From SIAJ01 sp963773845 (lineage in GTDB: Bacteria; Planctomycetota; Planctomycetia; Gemmatales; Gemmataceae), in assembly GCA_963773845.1 (NCBI GenBank), contig CAVZCU010000004.1:186001-250000 (forward strand): DNA of 64,000 bases. Direction: 5' to 3'. The notes under the pieces are model-generated. The model saw only the letters and a list, made by a program, of their open reading frames with translations, did no database searches and had not been told where the DNA came from. A program made the translations under genes and the position numbers. Each line of letters begins with the position of its first letter. The stretch's first letter is position 1. Shown one piece after another: positions 35,828-45,959 of the stretch.

Positions 35828-37267
35828 TCACCAAAAGATCGCCGTCCGGATGGTGAATGAATCGGCCGAACTGGAGCCGAAGTTGGGATCGACGGGGATC
35901 GCACGGACGTAGTTGAACATGAGCCGAGCGTTGTTGCTGAGATACCAATTGACGCCCAGCGTCAGCGTCGTCAGGCTGTTGCCGACCTTGAGACCATTCG
36001 GCGCGAGCGCCAAGTTCGGGCTATCGAAATTGAGGTACGCCCACCGAGCCGTCAACTCCCAGGCGCCAGGCCCACGGGCGAGATTGTCCTCGCCCTCCAT
36101 GCACACAAACGGCGAGCGAACGTGCGTCTCGCCAAAGGTGCCGAGTTGCTTGTCGTACTCGCGATGCTCTCCGGTAATGAAGTAACTTGCGAAGACATAC
36201 CCGCCTTGCAGGAACACGGGCCCGCCGCCGATCTGCTCGATTCGCGTTCCTTCCCATTCCGCTTGGAACGAAAGCGGCCCGAGCACAAGGGCCGCTTGCA
36301 GGTTGAACAGTTGACTCTGGTTCGCGGGGACGGTGATGTTCGGCACGAATGGAATCAGGGGATTGTCGCCAGTCTGCAATAATGAAGACTGCGGCCCTTG
36401 CTGAAAAGTCACCACATCGTTCTTGGCATATCGCTGCGAAAACGCCCCACCAATATGGAAAAGGTCCACGCAGTCGCCGTTCTCTTCATACCACGGCAAG
36501 CCGGTTAGGCGTCCGGTAAAGGCCATATCATTGTCGTCGCCGACGTCGGTCCCCGTGCTGTTCGTCCCGGAGCGGAATGCGCCCGCTTGAACGACAATGC
36601 GCTCGTCGTCGCTGTACGAGAAAAAGCCGACTCCCCAATTCCGCGTTGGGTCGAGCGCATTGGCAGGCGATCGCTCGGTAAACGAAAACCAGCGGCTCGA
36701 GGTATACCCTTCCAGGCTGAATGGTTCGCGCATATTGCCGACGCGGACTTCGCGCAGCCACGGCAGCTTGTTCACGGCCATGTACATGTCGCGGAACGCC
36801 ACGACACCGCCGGCAAAATCGAACTCGGCCACCCAGCGCGTTTGCTCGCCAACGTCGCCCTCGGCGCCAAGCCGGGCTCGTCTAAAGCCGACCACATTGC
36901 CGAAGTTGCCGTAAAGCAGTTGATCCTTCCGATCCTGCGTGCCCGTGATTTCGTCGGCCTCGATTCGGCCGCGGACCTTGAAGTGGACTTCGCTCGGAAT
37001 GATCGGCGTCGTTTCAATCGGCGGCGGCGGGCCCGGCTGAATTGGCTCACCGGGCGAAGTCACCGGCTTCGTCGCGGCTGCGGCAGGCGGAGTCGTCGCT
37101 GGCACGGGCAGCACGGCATCCGCGGCAAACTCATTCGAGGATTGCGTCGAATTGGACGACGGCGCCGAGGGGATCGCGCGTGGATCATCGGCGTGCGCTC
37201 TTCCGCTGAGAATGGCGAGTCCGATCACCCAGGGAATCAGCAATCGTGGCATTGACTTGATTCCCAT
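35828..37267 (-). CDS. Phosphate-selective porin O/P-like protein
   Basis: 479 residues; start at ATG 37267 or 37252. The signal peptide is LLIPWVIGLAILSGRAHA. A Pro/Ala-rich linker is followed by a barrel whose first strands (FKVRGRIEADEITG, FRRARLGAEGDVGEQTRWVAEFDFAGG, RDMYMAVNKLP) and VRVGNMREPFSLEGYTSSRWFSFTERS match the OprO/OprP family (PF07396). The C-terminus NSLTTLTLGVNWYLSNNARLMFNY... TIRTAIFW ends in an aromatic residue. It probably forms an outer-membrane channel for phosphate or other anions. Confidence 0.85.
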   Translation of the reverse strand: MGIKSMPRLLIPWVIGLAILSGRAHADDPRAIPSAPSSNSTQSSNEFAADAVLPVPATTPPAAAATKPVTSPGEPIQPGPPPPIETTPIIPSEVHFKVRGRIEADEITGTQDRKDQLLYGNFGNVVGFRRARLGAEGDVGEQTRWVAEFDFAGGVVAFRDMYMAVNKLPWLREVRVGNMREPFSLEGYTSSRWFSFTERSPANALDPTRNWGVGFFSYSDDERIVVQAGAFRSGTNSTGTDVGDDNDMAFTGRLTGLPWYEENGDCVDLFHIGGAFSQRYAKNDVVTFQQGPQSSLLQTGDNPLIPFVPNITVPANQSQLFNLQAALVLGPLSFQAEWEGTRIEQIGGGPVFLQGGYVFASYFITGEHREYDKQLGTFGETHVRSPFVCMEGEDNLARGPGAWELTARWAYLNFDSPNLALAPNGLKVGNSLTTLTLGVNWYLSNNARLMFNYVRAIPVDPNFGSSSADSFTIRTAIFW

Positions 37268-37462
37268 CCGTTTGACAGTTTACACAGATCGCGCAAGAAA
37301 TTCCGATTATGCCAGCCGAGAGTCACATCGGCCGAAATCGTTCGAAACTTTACTGAAATAGCGTTGAGTTTCGAACCGCACGCGCCGACGACCACGCGGT
37401 TGGGTAGACCAAGCGTTGCCTAACATAAGCCGATGATGTTTGTTGCGTTTTAGAGTGAACGC

Positions 37463-38052
37463 ATGCCCGCCGACCCCACTGGCTCCGTCACCCAGTTCTT
37501 TCACCAGCTCCGGGCCGGGGACCAGGCTGCCGCCCAAGGCTTGTGGGAACATTTCTTTCCCCGTCTGATTGGACTGGCCCGGCAGTCGCTGGCCGGTCGG
37601 CCACAACGGGTCGCCGATGCCGAGGACGCCGCCCTCAGCGCCTTCGCCAGCTTCTGGCAACGTGCCGATGACTTCGCCGCCATTGTGAACCGGAACGATT
37701 TGTGGAAGCTGCTCGGTACGATCACCATTCGGAAAGCATTGCGGCAAGCTCGACGCGAATCGGCCGACAAGCGTGGCGGAGGACGAGTGTTGAGCGAGGC
37801 GGCTCTCGCCCGTCCGGACGGTTCGGCCATGCCGATCGACGAGGCTGCCGGTAGGCTGCCGGCTTCCGACTTCGACGTGTATTCGACCGAATTGCTCGAC
37901 GGCTTGATCCAGCACTCCGCACGATCGCCGTGCTTCGGTTGCTCGGACACACTAACCGGGAGATCGCTCAACAACTCGACTGCACGGAGCGCAAAGTTGA
38001 ACGCAAGCTAAACCTGATCCGCTTGGAATGGGAGAACGAGTGGCCGGGGTAA
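37463..38052 (+). CDS. ECF-type sigma factor, PF07638-like (frameshifted)
   Basis: The first frame (MPADPTGSVTQFFHQLRAG...) contains region 2: AAAQGLWEHFFPRLIGLAR and DAEDAALSAFASFW, then LWKLLGTITIRKALRQARRE. It breaks near 37890-37915. Region 4 continues in another frame with LRTIAVLRLLGHTNREIAQQ and KVERKLNLIRLEWENE, ending at the TAA at 38050. The ending RKLNLIRxxWExE is typical of the planctomycete ECF group in PF07638. Adding one base restores ~196 residues. The adjacent genes (porin, RTX protein) do not reveal its regulon. Confidence 0.8.
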
Positions 38053-38285
38053 CAGATACCGGCGTCAGCTGGAATCGCCAGAATTCGCCCTCGGAATCGG
38101 TAAAGTCCCATGAATTCTGGCAGAATCCAGCTCGGACTGCGCTTGGGCTGGACCGCAACATCAAGGATTACAGCATCGATTCCCCGTATTTGCTGCAATC
38201 AACTCAGATTCGTGTCTCGCGTCGACGCTGCGAACCGCATGTTCCCGTCGATCATTCTTGACCCGAACTTACAGGTGCCCAAGCC

Positions 38286-38802
38286 ATGAAACGCACCAAA
38301 TCAACTCGGCCGGACCTTCCAGACCCTCGAAGTCCGCGAAGTGCCTGCTTTCGTTACGAGCTTTCACTCCGGCAATCTCAGGATCGTCTTCAACAACGAC
38401 GCGACGACCGCCCAGTCGGTGGTGATCTCAGCGATCAACGGAAAGGTGACGCTCAACGAGAGGGCGATCCATGTCAAATCGTCGGCCGTTCGATCGATCA
38501 CGGTCATCGGTTCGGACTTCAACAACTTCATCGACCTGCACTTCGTTTCGACCGGGACCGGCTTTCATCGGCTGGATGGCAAGATCAATCTCCAGGGCAA
38601 GGGCGGCGACGACGTCCTCATGGGCAGCCAGTTCGCCGACAAGCTCAGCGGCGGCGATGGCTTTGACCAGCTCTACGCGGGAAAGGGAAACGATACGCTG
38701 AACGGCGGCAACGGGGACGACTGGATTTACGGTGGCTACGGCAAGGACGTCGTCATTCCCAGCCAGGGACACGACTTTGTCGACGTAGGGCCGGATAACT
38801 GA
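38286..38802 (+). CDS. Short RTX-like secreted protein (frameshift near N-terminus)
   Basis: The ATG at 38286 gives MKRTKSTR, but the conserved planctomycete motif FQTLEVREVPAF lies in the next frame (from ~38311), so one base is probably missing or added at 38305-38315. The remainder is open to 38802. It includes a beta-rich region (LRIVFNNDATTAQSVVISA) and nonapeptide repeats GGDGFDQLYAGKGNDTL and GGNGDDWIYGGYGKDVV, as in RTX calcium-binding proteins. About 170 residues; a small relative of the protein at 1-766. Confidence 0.75.
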
Positions 38803-39313
38803 AGTGGACGTGCTGTTGGACCGGGTGACAGACCGTTGCGCGAAACGGAATGTACGGGCGAGGCTCAGTCAAAGAGATGTTCCGAGGAACCGACCGGACC
38901 GGGGGGAAGGTTTCCGCGGCGAAGATGGGCGACTCCGCAATTCATCGCCACCGGCTCATGCTGAAAAAAATCCAAATCCCCCTTGCCCTTCGAGCACCTC
39001 GAAATATTGGATGGATGGCTCAGCACGCCGGTGCGGCTCTCGGAGGTCGAAATGTCCCAAAATGTCCCGAAATGTCACACCAAAAAAAGATACTGGAGGC
39101 GGTTCTCATGACGTGACACGATTTGACACCTTTTGACACCAAAAACAAAAGAAGTTTGCGGTCGGCTCGTTCCGATAGTTGTGCGACAAACCCCCAAGGC
39201 CTTGACTTCCGACTTGCTTCCCGGCCTTTCGTGCCCACAATATTCATTAACGACTCGCCCTTGTCGTCCCGCCTGGTTTCCCACCTGTTTTTCTCCTTCC
39301 GGAGGACCCTCCT
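38803..39313. other. Intergenic stretch with phased 10-base repeats
   Basis: 511 bases without a convincing gene. The notable content is the repeat block at 39051-39140, listed separately. The 3' end holds a pyrimidine-rich leader and CCGGAGGA, the ribosome site for the GTG at 39314. Confidence 0.55.
39051..39140. repeat. Two short arrays of 10-base-period repeats
   Basis: Three tandem copies of AATGTCCCAA (39051-39080, the third diverged to AATGTCACAC) are followed 33 bases later by TGACACGATT/TGACACCTTT/TGACACC (39114-39140). Both arrays have a period of 10 bases, close to one helix turn, and share the core TGTCAC/GTGACA in opposite orientations. This could be an operator cluster. Confidence 0.55.
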
Positions 39314-41868
39314 GTGCCAACTCGCTTTTCTCGTTGGCTTTTCCTCCTCGCCGCGGCCACTGTTCTGCGCCGCCGGCGTTTGCGGACCTTTACAACAAGT
39401 CGACCGCGCCCGTCGAATCAGATGCCGTTGCCCAAGCCGGCCGACGTGCAGTCGCTCGCGGTCTATCCCACAACAGCTTGACGATCAACGGCATGGACGA
39501 CGCCGCCCAGCTGGTCGTGACCGCCACCTTGAAGGATGGCCGGCTGCAAGACCTGAGCGGCGACGTCGAGTATGCCGTCGCCGACGGCAAGACCGCCCGT
39601 GTGCTGCCAAGCGGCCGCGTCCTGCCGCTTGCCAATGGCAGCACGCCAGGTCATCGCCAAGTTTGGCGACAAGTCGGTGACGGTTCCGGTTACGGTCAAG
39701 CATGCCGACGAGAACCTGCCGATCAACTTCCCGAACCAGATCGTGCCGATCTTCACCAAGCTCGGCTGCAACTCGGGCGGCTGCCACGGCAAGGCGAGCG
39801 GCCAGAACGGGTTCAAGATTTCGCTCTTGGGCTACGAGCCGGAAGTGGATTTCGCGGCACTCGTGAAGGAAGCCCGCGGCCGGCGCGTGATGCCTTCGGC
39901 CCCGGATTCGAGTTTGCTCCTGCTGAAGGCGACCGGCACCGTGCCGCACGGCGGCGGCAAAAAGATGGACGAAGGATTCGGACGAGTACCGCCTGGTGCG
40001 TCGTTGGATCGCGGCCGGGACTGCCATATGGCAAGGACACCGGATCCCGTGGTTACCGAGTATCGCGGTCTACCCGGAGCACCGAGTGATGACCCGGCAG
40101 AACAAGCCGCAATTCGCGGTCATACGCCCACTACTCGGACGGGTCGATCGAAGACATCACCCGCCGGGCTCAATACGACTCGAACGATCAGGAGATCGCG
40201 ATGGTCGATACCGTCGGGTCTCGTGCATACGCTCGGCCTGAGCGGCGAGGCGGCGATCATGGCCCGCTATCAGGGTCACGTCGCCACGTTCCGGGCCACG
40301 GTGCCCCTCGGCGCGAAGACGCCCGCATTGGCAATTCCCCGAGAACACGATTGTCGACAAATTCACTGCCAAGAAATGGAAGGATCTCGGTCTGGTGCCT
40401 TCGGAGCTGGCGAGCGACGAGGTGTTCGTTCGCCGCGCTTACCTCGACCTGACCGGCACACTGCCGACGCCGAACGGTGTCGTCGACTTCGTCAGCGACA
40501 AGGACGCGAAAAAGCGGGACGCCTTGGTTGATCACCTCGTGGATTCGCCCGAGTATTCCTATTTCTTCGCCAACAAGTGGGCGGACATCCTGCGCGTCAA
40601 GCGCGGCCGCGATGGCAACTCCGCCCAGCGAGCACAAGGCACATTCGCGTTCCACGACTGGATTCGCGAAGCGATGGCCAACGACAAGCCCTACGACGAA
40701 TTCGTCCGCGACATTCTTGAGCGCCACCGGCGACGAGACGAAGAACCCGCCAACGGTCTGGTACAAGGACCTGCAGAAGCCCGAGCAATTCGTCGACGAC
40801 ACCGCCCAGGTGTTCCTCGGGCTGCGGATTGCCTGCGCGAATTGTCATCACCATCCGTACGAGAAGTGGAGCCAGGACGATTACTGGGGACTTGGCCGCG
40901 TTCTTCGGCCGCGTTGGCAAGAAGCAGTTGCCGGTGCCCGGCGTTCAGAACCAGACAAGCGTTGCAGATCATCTACACGCGGCCCGACGGTACCGTGACC
41001 AATAAGCGCACGCAGAAGCCGGCGGTCATCAAGCCGCTCGACGGCGCGCCGATGGAAATCGAACGCGGCGACGATCCGCGGCAGAAGCTGGTCGACTGGA
41101 TGGTCGATCCCAAGAACCCATTCTTCGCGCGAGCCGTCGCCAATCGCTACTGGGCTCATTTCTTCGGCCGCGGCATCGTCGATCCGATCGACGACATGCG
41201 CGTGACCAACCCGCCGACCAATCCGGAATTGCTGGATGCGTTGGCCAAGGTTGTCATCGACAGCAAATTCAGTCTGAAGACGCTGGTGAAGACGATCGCC
41301 AAGAGCCGGACTTATCAGCTCTCGGCGATTCCGAATGAGTTCAACAAGCACGACAAGCAGACGTACGCTCGATACTATCCGAAGCGCATGAGCGCCGAGG
41401 TGCTTCTGGACGCCGTCTGCCAGGTAACCGATTCGCCCACCCAATTTGGCGGGCTGCCGCAGGATCGTTTCGCTCCGAAGCGTGCGATCATGTTGCCGGA
41501 CGAGTCGTTCAATTCGTACTTCCTCGATGTGTTCGGCCGGCCGCAACGCATCAGCGCTTGCGAATGCGAACGCGTCAGCGACGCGAACCTGGCTCAGGCC
41601 CTGCACCTCTTGAATTCGGATGAGATTCAGGGCAAGCTCACGCGGCAGAACGGCCGTGCCGACACGCTTGGCGAGCGCCAAGGACACCCGCTCGGATGCC
41701 GAGAAGATCGAGGAATTGTTCATGTGGGCCTTTGGCCGCAAACCGACTGCAAGCGATTTGAAGACCTCGCTGGAGCACATCGAGAAGCACAAGACGAGCA
41801 AAAAGACCGCTTACGAGAATATCTTGTGGGCGTTGATCAACACGAAGGAGTTCGTGTTTATTCAGTGA
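39314..41868 (+). pseudogene. DUF1549/DUF1553 cytochrome-like protein with about a dozen frameshifts
   Basis: Start GTG 39314 with GGAGG upstream and a signal peptide (PTRFSRWLFLLAAATVL). Coherent protein can be followed to 41868 only by switching frames near 39370, 39640, 39975, 40035, 40065, 40122, 40215, 40338, 40722, 40890, 40955 and 41672. The rebuilt product has a Big2-like N-terminal region, CNSGGCHGKASGQNGFKISL, DUF1549 (FVRRAYLDLTGTLPTPNGV, NKWADILRVKRG), the heme-type CANCHHHPYEKW, and DUF1553 (FARAVANRYWAHFFGRGIV, SRTYQLSAIPNEFN, ending YENILWALINTKEFVF). No in-frame stops occur within the segments, and the motifs are intact, so the breaks look like indel errors or very recent decay. 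A DUF1501 partner does not follow; the next gene is unrelated. Confidence 0.85.
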
Positions 41869-41896
41869 CGGTCGGTCGAGTCGAGTTGCTCTTAAT

Positions 41897-41929
41897 GGGT
41901 CGGCTCCCGAACGGGCCGACCCTTTTTTT
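41897..41929 (+). terminator. Intrinsic terminator
   Basis: Stem GGGTCGGC/GCCGACCC with a 10-base loop, followed directly by seven T (41923-41929), about 30 bases after the DUF1549/1553 stop. Confidence 0.88.
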
Positions 41930-41973
41930 CGGTTCGCTACAAATCTCTCAACGGTCACTTCTGGAGAGATCTC

Positions 41974-42549
41974 GTGACAACTGCAAACTTCGACGCGCCG
42001 ATCGATCTTGGCCCGAACCTGCCCATGGCGGTGTATCATGCAACCGAACGCTGGCATCCCGAGCGAATTCATGCGCTCGCTCTGTATTGCAGCGACGGCC
42101 GTTGGGGTGAAGCATTCGACGAATTCTGCCATCGGCATCTGCAAATCCCCCGATACGATCGCTGGGCGGTGCCGGGCGGATGCACCTGGCTGACCGGCCG
42201 CCACTCGGATTCCGCGCACATGGAAACCGCCCGAGTTCAACTCGATTTCCTGGTTCGCGTTCACGACCTTGAGCGGGTGGTTCTGATCTCACACCACGGC
42301 TGCGCATGGTATGGTCAGCACTTGGAAATGACTCCGGACGAGTGCTTGCCGGCTCAGGTCGACGATCTGAGCCATGCAGCGGCGACATTGCACGATTGGC
42401 ATCCGGGGCTTCACATCGATGCCTATCTGGCCATGCGCACGCACCACTGGTTCACTTTCCACAAAGTCCCTGTCTTCGCCGCGGCCCCAGTAATGCCGAA
42501 CGATAGCCGTCCGAATCAATTGTCCAAAGGGGAGACTCGAATCAATTAG
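41974..42549 (+). CDS. Beta-carbonic-anhydrase-like zinc protein
   Basis: 191 residues from GTG 41974 (CTGGAGAG upstream). I do not recognise a named family, but the zinc-site pattern of beta-carbonic anhydrases is present in order: LYCSDGRW (C-x-D-x-R, residues ~37-44) and SHHGCAWY (H-x-x-C, ~106-112), separated by ~65 residues as in that family. The overall length is close to the beta-CA core. It may hydrate CO2 or be a non-catalytic relative. Start of a new transcription unit after a strong terminator. Confidence 0.55.
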   Translation: MTTANFDAPIDLGPNLPMAVYHATERWHPERIHALALYCSDGRWGEAFDEFCHRHLQIPRYDRWAVPGGCTWLTGRHSDSAHMETARVQLDFLVRVHDLERVVLISHHGCAWYGQHLEMTPDECLPAQVDDLSHAAATLHDWHPGLHIDAYLAMRTHHWFTFHKVPVFAAAPVMPNDSRPNQLSKGETRIN

Positions 42550-42949
42550 TGGCCGTTGCCATGTGCCAATCGAACGGCACTCGAAATGGTCATTCAGGCG
42601 ATCGTTAATACCTGTCCGAAAGTTGGCCGGTCGGCCGGTTGCTGGCCAATATCGCTTGGTGCCAATTCGGCCAAAATTCGACGGAGAATAGCCGGCACAA
42701 AAGTGGTTGCCCGTCCCAATTTGACTTGTCGCCCCGTCTTGGCGCCGTTCCGAGCCGGCAATGCGATGACTCCAGGCATAATCCCGTGATGAACGTGCAG
42801 CTGCGCCCAACTTGCGCGACGGCACAACACTTGCTTTAACCCTTTTTGCCGAAGTTGGAAAATTGATCTCGTCGGCTGAGAGCTTGTAGAGAACCCGCGA
42901 CGAACAGGATGGACCGGTCACTGAAGACCCCCTTCCTTCTGGAGACCCA
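42550..42949. other. Intergenic stretch without a recognised gene
   Basis: 400 bases between the carbonic-anhydrase-like gene and otsA. Frames on both strands look like chance. A small inverted element GGCCGGTCGGCCGG is present near 42625. The 3' end has CTGGAGACCC, the ribosome site of otsA. Confidence 0.5.
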
Positions 42950-44500
42950 ATGGCTTGGAGTAAGGAACGGCTCGAGGACGTCGTACGCAATCGCCTGGCC
43001 GGAGCGCGGCTCATAGTGGTTGCCAATCGCGAGCCGTACATTCACCGCTACCGAGACGGAGAGGTCGAATGGATTCGTCCGGCCGGTGGGCTGACGACGG
43101 CACTCGATCCCGTGATGCGTGCATGCGGCGGAACCTGGGTGGCACACGGCTCAGGCGACGCGGACCTGGACGTCACCCATCCGAATGGTCGAATTGGTGT
43201 TCCCCCGGACGACCCGTGGTATCTGCTCCGTCGCGTGTGGTTGACCAAAGAAGAAGAAGAGGGGTATTACTACGGCTTTGCCAACAGCACGCTTTGGCCC
43301 TTGTGTCATCAGGTCTATCAGCGGCCCACGTTTCACATGGAACACTGGCAGGCATACGAGGCGGTCAACCGCAAGTTTGCCGATGCCGTCTTGGAAGAAG
43401 CCAAGGGGGAGCCGGCGGTCGTCTTTGTTCAGGATTATCACTTTGCGTTATTGCCGCGAATGTTGAAGGAAGCGCGGCCCGACCTGGTTGTGGCTCAGTT
43501 CTGGCACATCCCCTGGCCGCACCCGGAGACGGTTCAGGTCTGTCCCTGGATCGCGCCGATTCTCCGTGGGATGCTCGGTAATGACTTGCTGGCGTTCCAG
43601 ACGCAGCATCACTGCAACAATTTCCTCGATACGGTCGATCGCAATATCGAATGCCGTTTGGATCGCGATCGGTTTGCCGTGGTGTGCGGCGGGCACGACA
43701 CGCCCGTTCGTCCGCACCCGATCAGTGTCGATCCCGATCTGCCGGACGAATACATTGGCCCGAATTGGGAGCGGCGTGCCGCGATCTTTCGTCGCCGACA
43801 CCGTTTTGGGGATCGAAAGCTCCTGGTGGGCGTCGATCGAGTGGACTACACGAAGGGTATCCCCGAGCGATTGGCGGCCGTTGACCGCTTGCTCGGGATG
43901 CACCCCGAACTCAAAGAGCAGTTCCACTTCATTCAGATCGGCGCGCCCAGCCGGACGCACCTGGAAGCGTATCGGGCGTTGAACGACGAGGTCCAGAGAT
44001 TAGCCGATCAGATCAACTGGAAGCACGGGACGACCCGCTGGCAGCCCGTGGTCTTCTTGAACGAGCACTATGGGCAGGAGGATGTTTACCTTCTCTATCG
44101 CATGGCGGCGGGATGCGTTATTAGTTCGCTGCACGACGGGATGAATCTGGTGGCCAAGGAATTCGTCACGGCACGTTCGGACAATCGCGGCGTGCTGGTC
44201 TTGTCCCGGTTCACGGGTGCGGCTCGCGAATTGACCGATGCCGTACTGGTCAATCCGGTCGACACCGAGGAGTTGGCCCAAGGACTTCATGCGGCGCTGT
44301 CCATGCCGGCCGCCGAGCAGGAACGCCGAATGCAGCGCATGCGGAGTCAAGTGGCCGATCATAACATCTATCGGTGGGCGGGAATGCTGCTGTCCGAAGC
44401 GGCCAAACTGACCGCCACAGTCCCCGAGCGTTTGCCCTCGGAAGAGCGGTTCGAATTCTCTTCTCTCAATGGAGCATCCGCGTGGGCGACCTCGAACTGA
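42950..44500 (+). CDS. otsA: Trehalose-6-phosphate synthase
   Basis: 516 residues, glycosyltransferase family 20. It makes trehalose-6-phosphate from UDP-glucose (or another NDP-glucose) and glucose-6-phosphate. Signatures: LIVVANREPY with IRPAGGLTTAL at the N-terminus, YYYGFANSTLWPLCH, VFVQDYHFALLP, FWHIPWPHPE, VGVDRVDYTKGIPERL (phosphate/nucleotide-binding Arg and Lys) and SSLHDGMNLVAKEFV. The GTG of otsB lies 19 bases before its stop, so the two are one operon for trehalose, an osmo- and desiccation protectant. Confidence 0.93.
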   Translation: MAWSKERLEDVVRNRLAGARLIVVANREPYIHRYRDGEVEWIRPAGGLTTALDPVMRACGGTWVAHGSGDADLDVTHPNGRIGVPPDDPWYLLRRVWLTKEEEEGYYYGFANSTLWPLCHQVYQRPTFHMEHWQAYEAVNRKFADAVLEEAKGEPAVVFVQDYHFALLPRMLKEARPDLVVAQFWHIPWPHPETVQVCPWIAPILRGMLGNDLLAFQTQHHCNNFLDTVDRNIECRLDRDRFAVVCGGHDTPVRPHPISVDPDLPDEYIGPNWERRAAIFRRRHRFGDRKLLVGVDRVDYTKGIPERLAAVDRLLGMHPELKEQFHFIQIGAPSRTHLEAYRALNDEVQRLADQINWKHGTTRWQPVVFLNEHYGQEDVYLLYRMAAGCVISSLHDGMNLVAKEFVTARSDNRGVLVLSRFTGAARELTDAVLVNPVDTEELAQGLHAALSMPAAEQERRMQRMRSQVADHNIYRWAGMLLSEAAKLTATVPERLPSEERFEFSSLNGASAWATSN

Positions 44501-45289
44501 TTCTTGGCCGGTTGAGCCGGGTGTACCGGAGCGGCCGGCCGCTCGCATTGCTATTCGACTACGACGGCACGTTGGCGCCGATCCGGCCGACGCCCGCGGA
44601 GGCGATTCTGCCCGATGCCGTGCGCCGGGCGCTCACTCGACTGGCAAGCGCGGGCGATGTTGGCGTGGGCGTTATCAGCGGCCGAGGCGCTGACGGACGT
44701 TCAAAAAATGGTGGGGATCAGGGATCTTTACTATTCGGGGACCAGTGGATTGGAACTTGATCTGCGCGGTCGAATGGTCGTTCCCGCCGCGGCGGAATCG
44801 GCTCGCGCTCCGCTCGATCAGATTGCCGGCCGGATGACTGACGTTGCATCCCGATATCCCGGCGCATGGGTCGAGCAGAAGCCCCTGGGCTTGACCTTGC
44901 ATTATCGCGCGGTGGCATCTCGTTGGGTTCCGCGACTGCGCTGCGACGCGGCCGACGCGATCGATCCCTGGCTCAAGGATTTGCGAATCGAGGAGGTGAC
45001 GCTCGGCTTGGAAGTCATCCCCGATTTAGGTTGGGATAAGGGGACCGCGGTCCGGGAAATCCTTGCCGATTTGGACAATGGTGCATTTCCGATTTATGCA
45101 GGTGATTCGGCCAACGATGCGGCCGCGCTCGCAACGGTTGAGGACCTGAACGGAATCAGCATTGGAGTCGGCTCCGCCGCTCGCGGATCCGATGCCTGGC
45201 TTCCCGGCTCCGGCGTGGTCGGATCACTCGTGATTTTGCTTGCCAATATCCTGCATGACGTGAAAGACGAATTCCCCTTGGCCCGCTGA
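44482..45289 (+). CDS. otsB: Trehalose-6-phosphate phosphatase (frameshifted)
   Basis: Starts at GTG 44482 (TGGAG upstream), overlapping otsA. The first frame has the HAD nucleophile motif LLFDYDGTLAPI and VGVISGRG. It breaks near 44680-44690, and the next frame continues EALTDVQKMVGIRDLYYSGT to 45289, with KGTAVREILADL and the metal-binding AGDSANDAAAL. All HAD motifs are present, so the enzyme would be intact (~268 residues) after a one-base correction. It releases free trehalose from the OtsA product. Confidence 0.88.
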
Positions 45290-45363
45290 GGAGCGATTTC
45301 ACAAATGGCAGATGTTTAACGTGTCGTGAGAATTCAGCAGATCAAACCGATTGTCGATGAGGA

Positions 45364-45624
45364 TTACGCCTCCAACGCTCGACGCAATTCAGACCAAACC
45401 GGACTGGGATGGTAACGGGCTTCCAGTTCTACGGCTGTTTGGGCGTCGCGCACGGCGCTGTCCAGGTCGCCGCGCGACGCATGTTGCACCGCCCATCGTG
45501 CGGACTCTTCAGCCGTTTCCGCATCCGATTCGATGAGACGTAGCCAGTGGACGGCTTCCCGCCAATCCGTCGCTTCCGCTCCCGCAGTCGCTCGTGCCAT
45601 GAGTAGCGCTTGAAATGATGTCAT
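45364..45624 (-). CDS. Small helical hypothetical protein
   Basis: 86 residues, Ala/Glu-rich and helical (ATDWREAVHWLRLIESDAETAEES, then DLDSAVRDAQTAVELEARYH), with a TPR-like feel but too short for a full repeat set. It is preceded by a 41-residue frame with a 5-base gap. Function is unknown. Confidence 0.55.
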   Translation of the reverse strand: MTSFQALLMARATAGAEATDWREAVHWLRLIESDAETAEESARWAVQHASRGDLDSAVRDAQTAVELEARYHPSPVWSELRRALEA

Positions 45625-45629
45625 ACCAT

Positions 45630-45755
45630 TCAGGTCGATTCCGCTATTTCCAAATGAAGTCGGCCAATCGCAGCCGGTCCAAGCTCCGCGAGCGCGCTCA
45701 AAGCGCGCTCGGCGGCGCCGAGTAGAGATTGCTCTATTGTTGCCGCCCGTCCCAT
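45630..45755 (-). CDS. Possible 41-residue helical protein
   Basis: MGRAATIEQSLLGAAERAL continues to EIAESTop; AAGG lies upstream of the ATG. It has the same composition as the 86-residue gene it precedes, and the two are spaced as an operon. It shares the intergenic region with the divergent sensor kinase. Confidence 0.4.
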   Translation of the reverse strand: MGRAATIEQSLLGAAERALSALAELGPAAIGRLHLEIAEST

Positions 45756-45959
45756 GTTGCCTTGATCCGTGTTATGATCTGAGTGAAAGTGTGACACAAG
45801 TGGTTGCGACGTTGATCGGCAACCGATGTGCCAATGGGGATTGAGTTCGGGCATGTTTTCGAATCAGCCAGCCGATACGGACTTTTTTGTAATTACTGCA
45901 GGACGGCCAATGAAGTTTTCTCATTCGATCTTGGCTGGAACTGGTCAACTGGTTTGAAA

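Noticed and set aside
39051..39140. CRISPR array
   Set aside because: Period is only 10 bases with no spacers; no cas genes are present anywhere in the window.
42289..43041. 250-codon minus-strand frame across the otsA upstream region
   Set aside because: It overlaps the 5' part of otsA and the carbonic-anhydrase-like gene and shows no family features or ribosome site.
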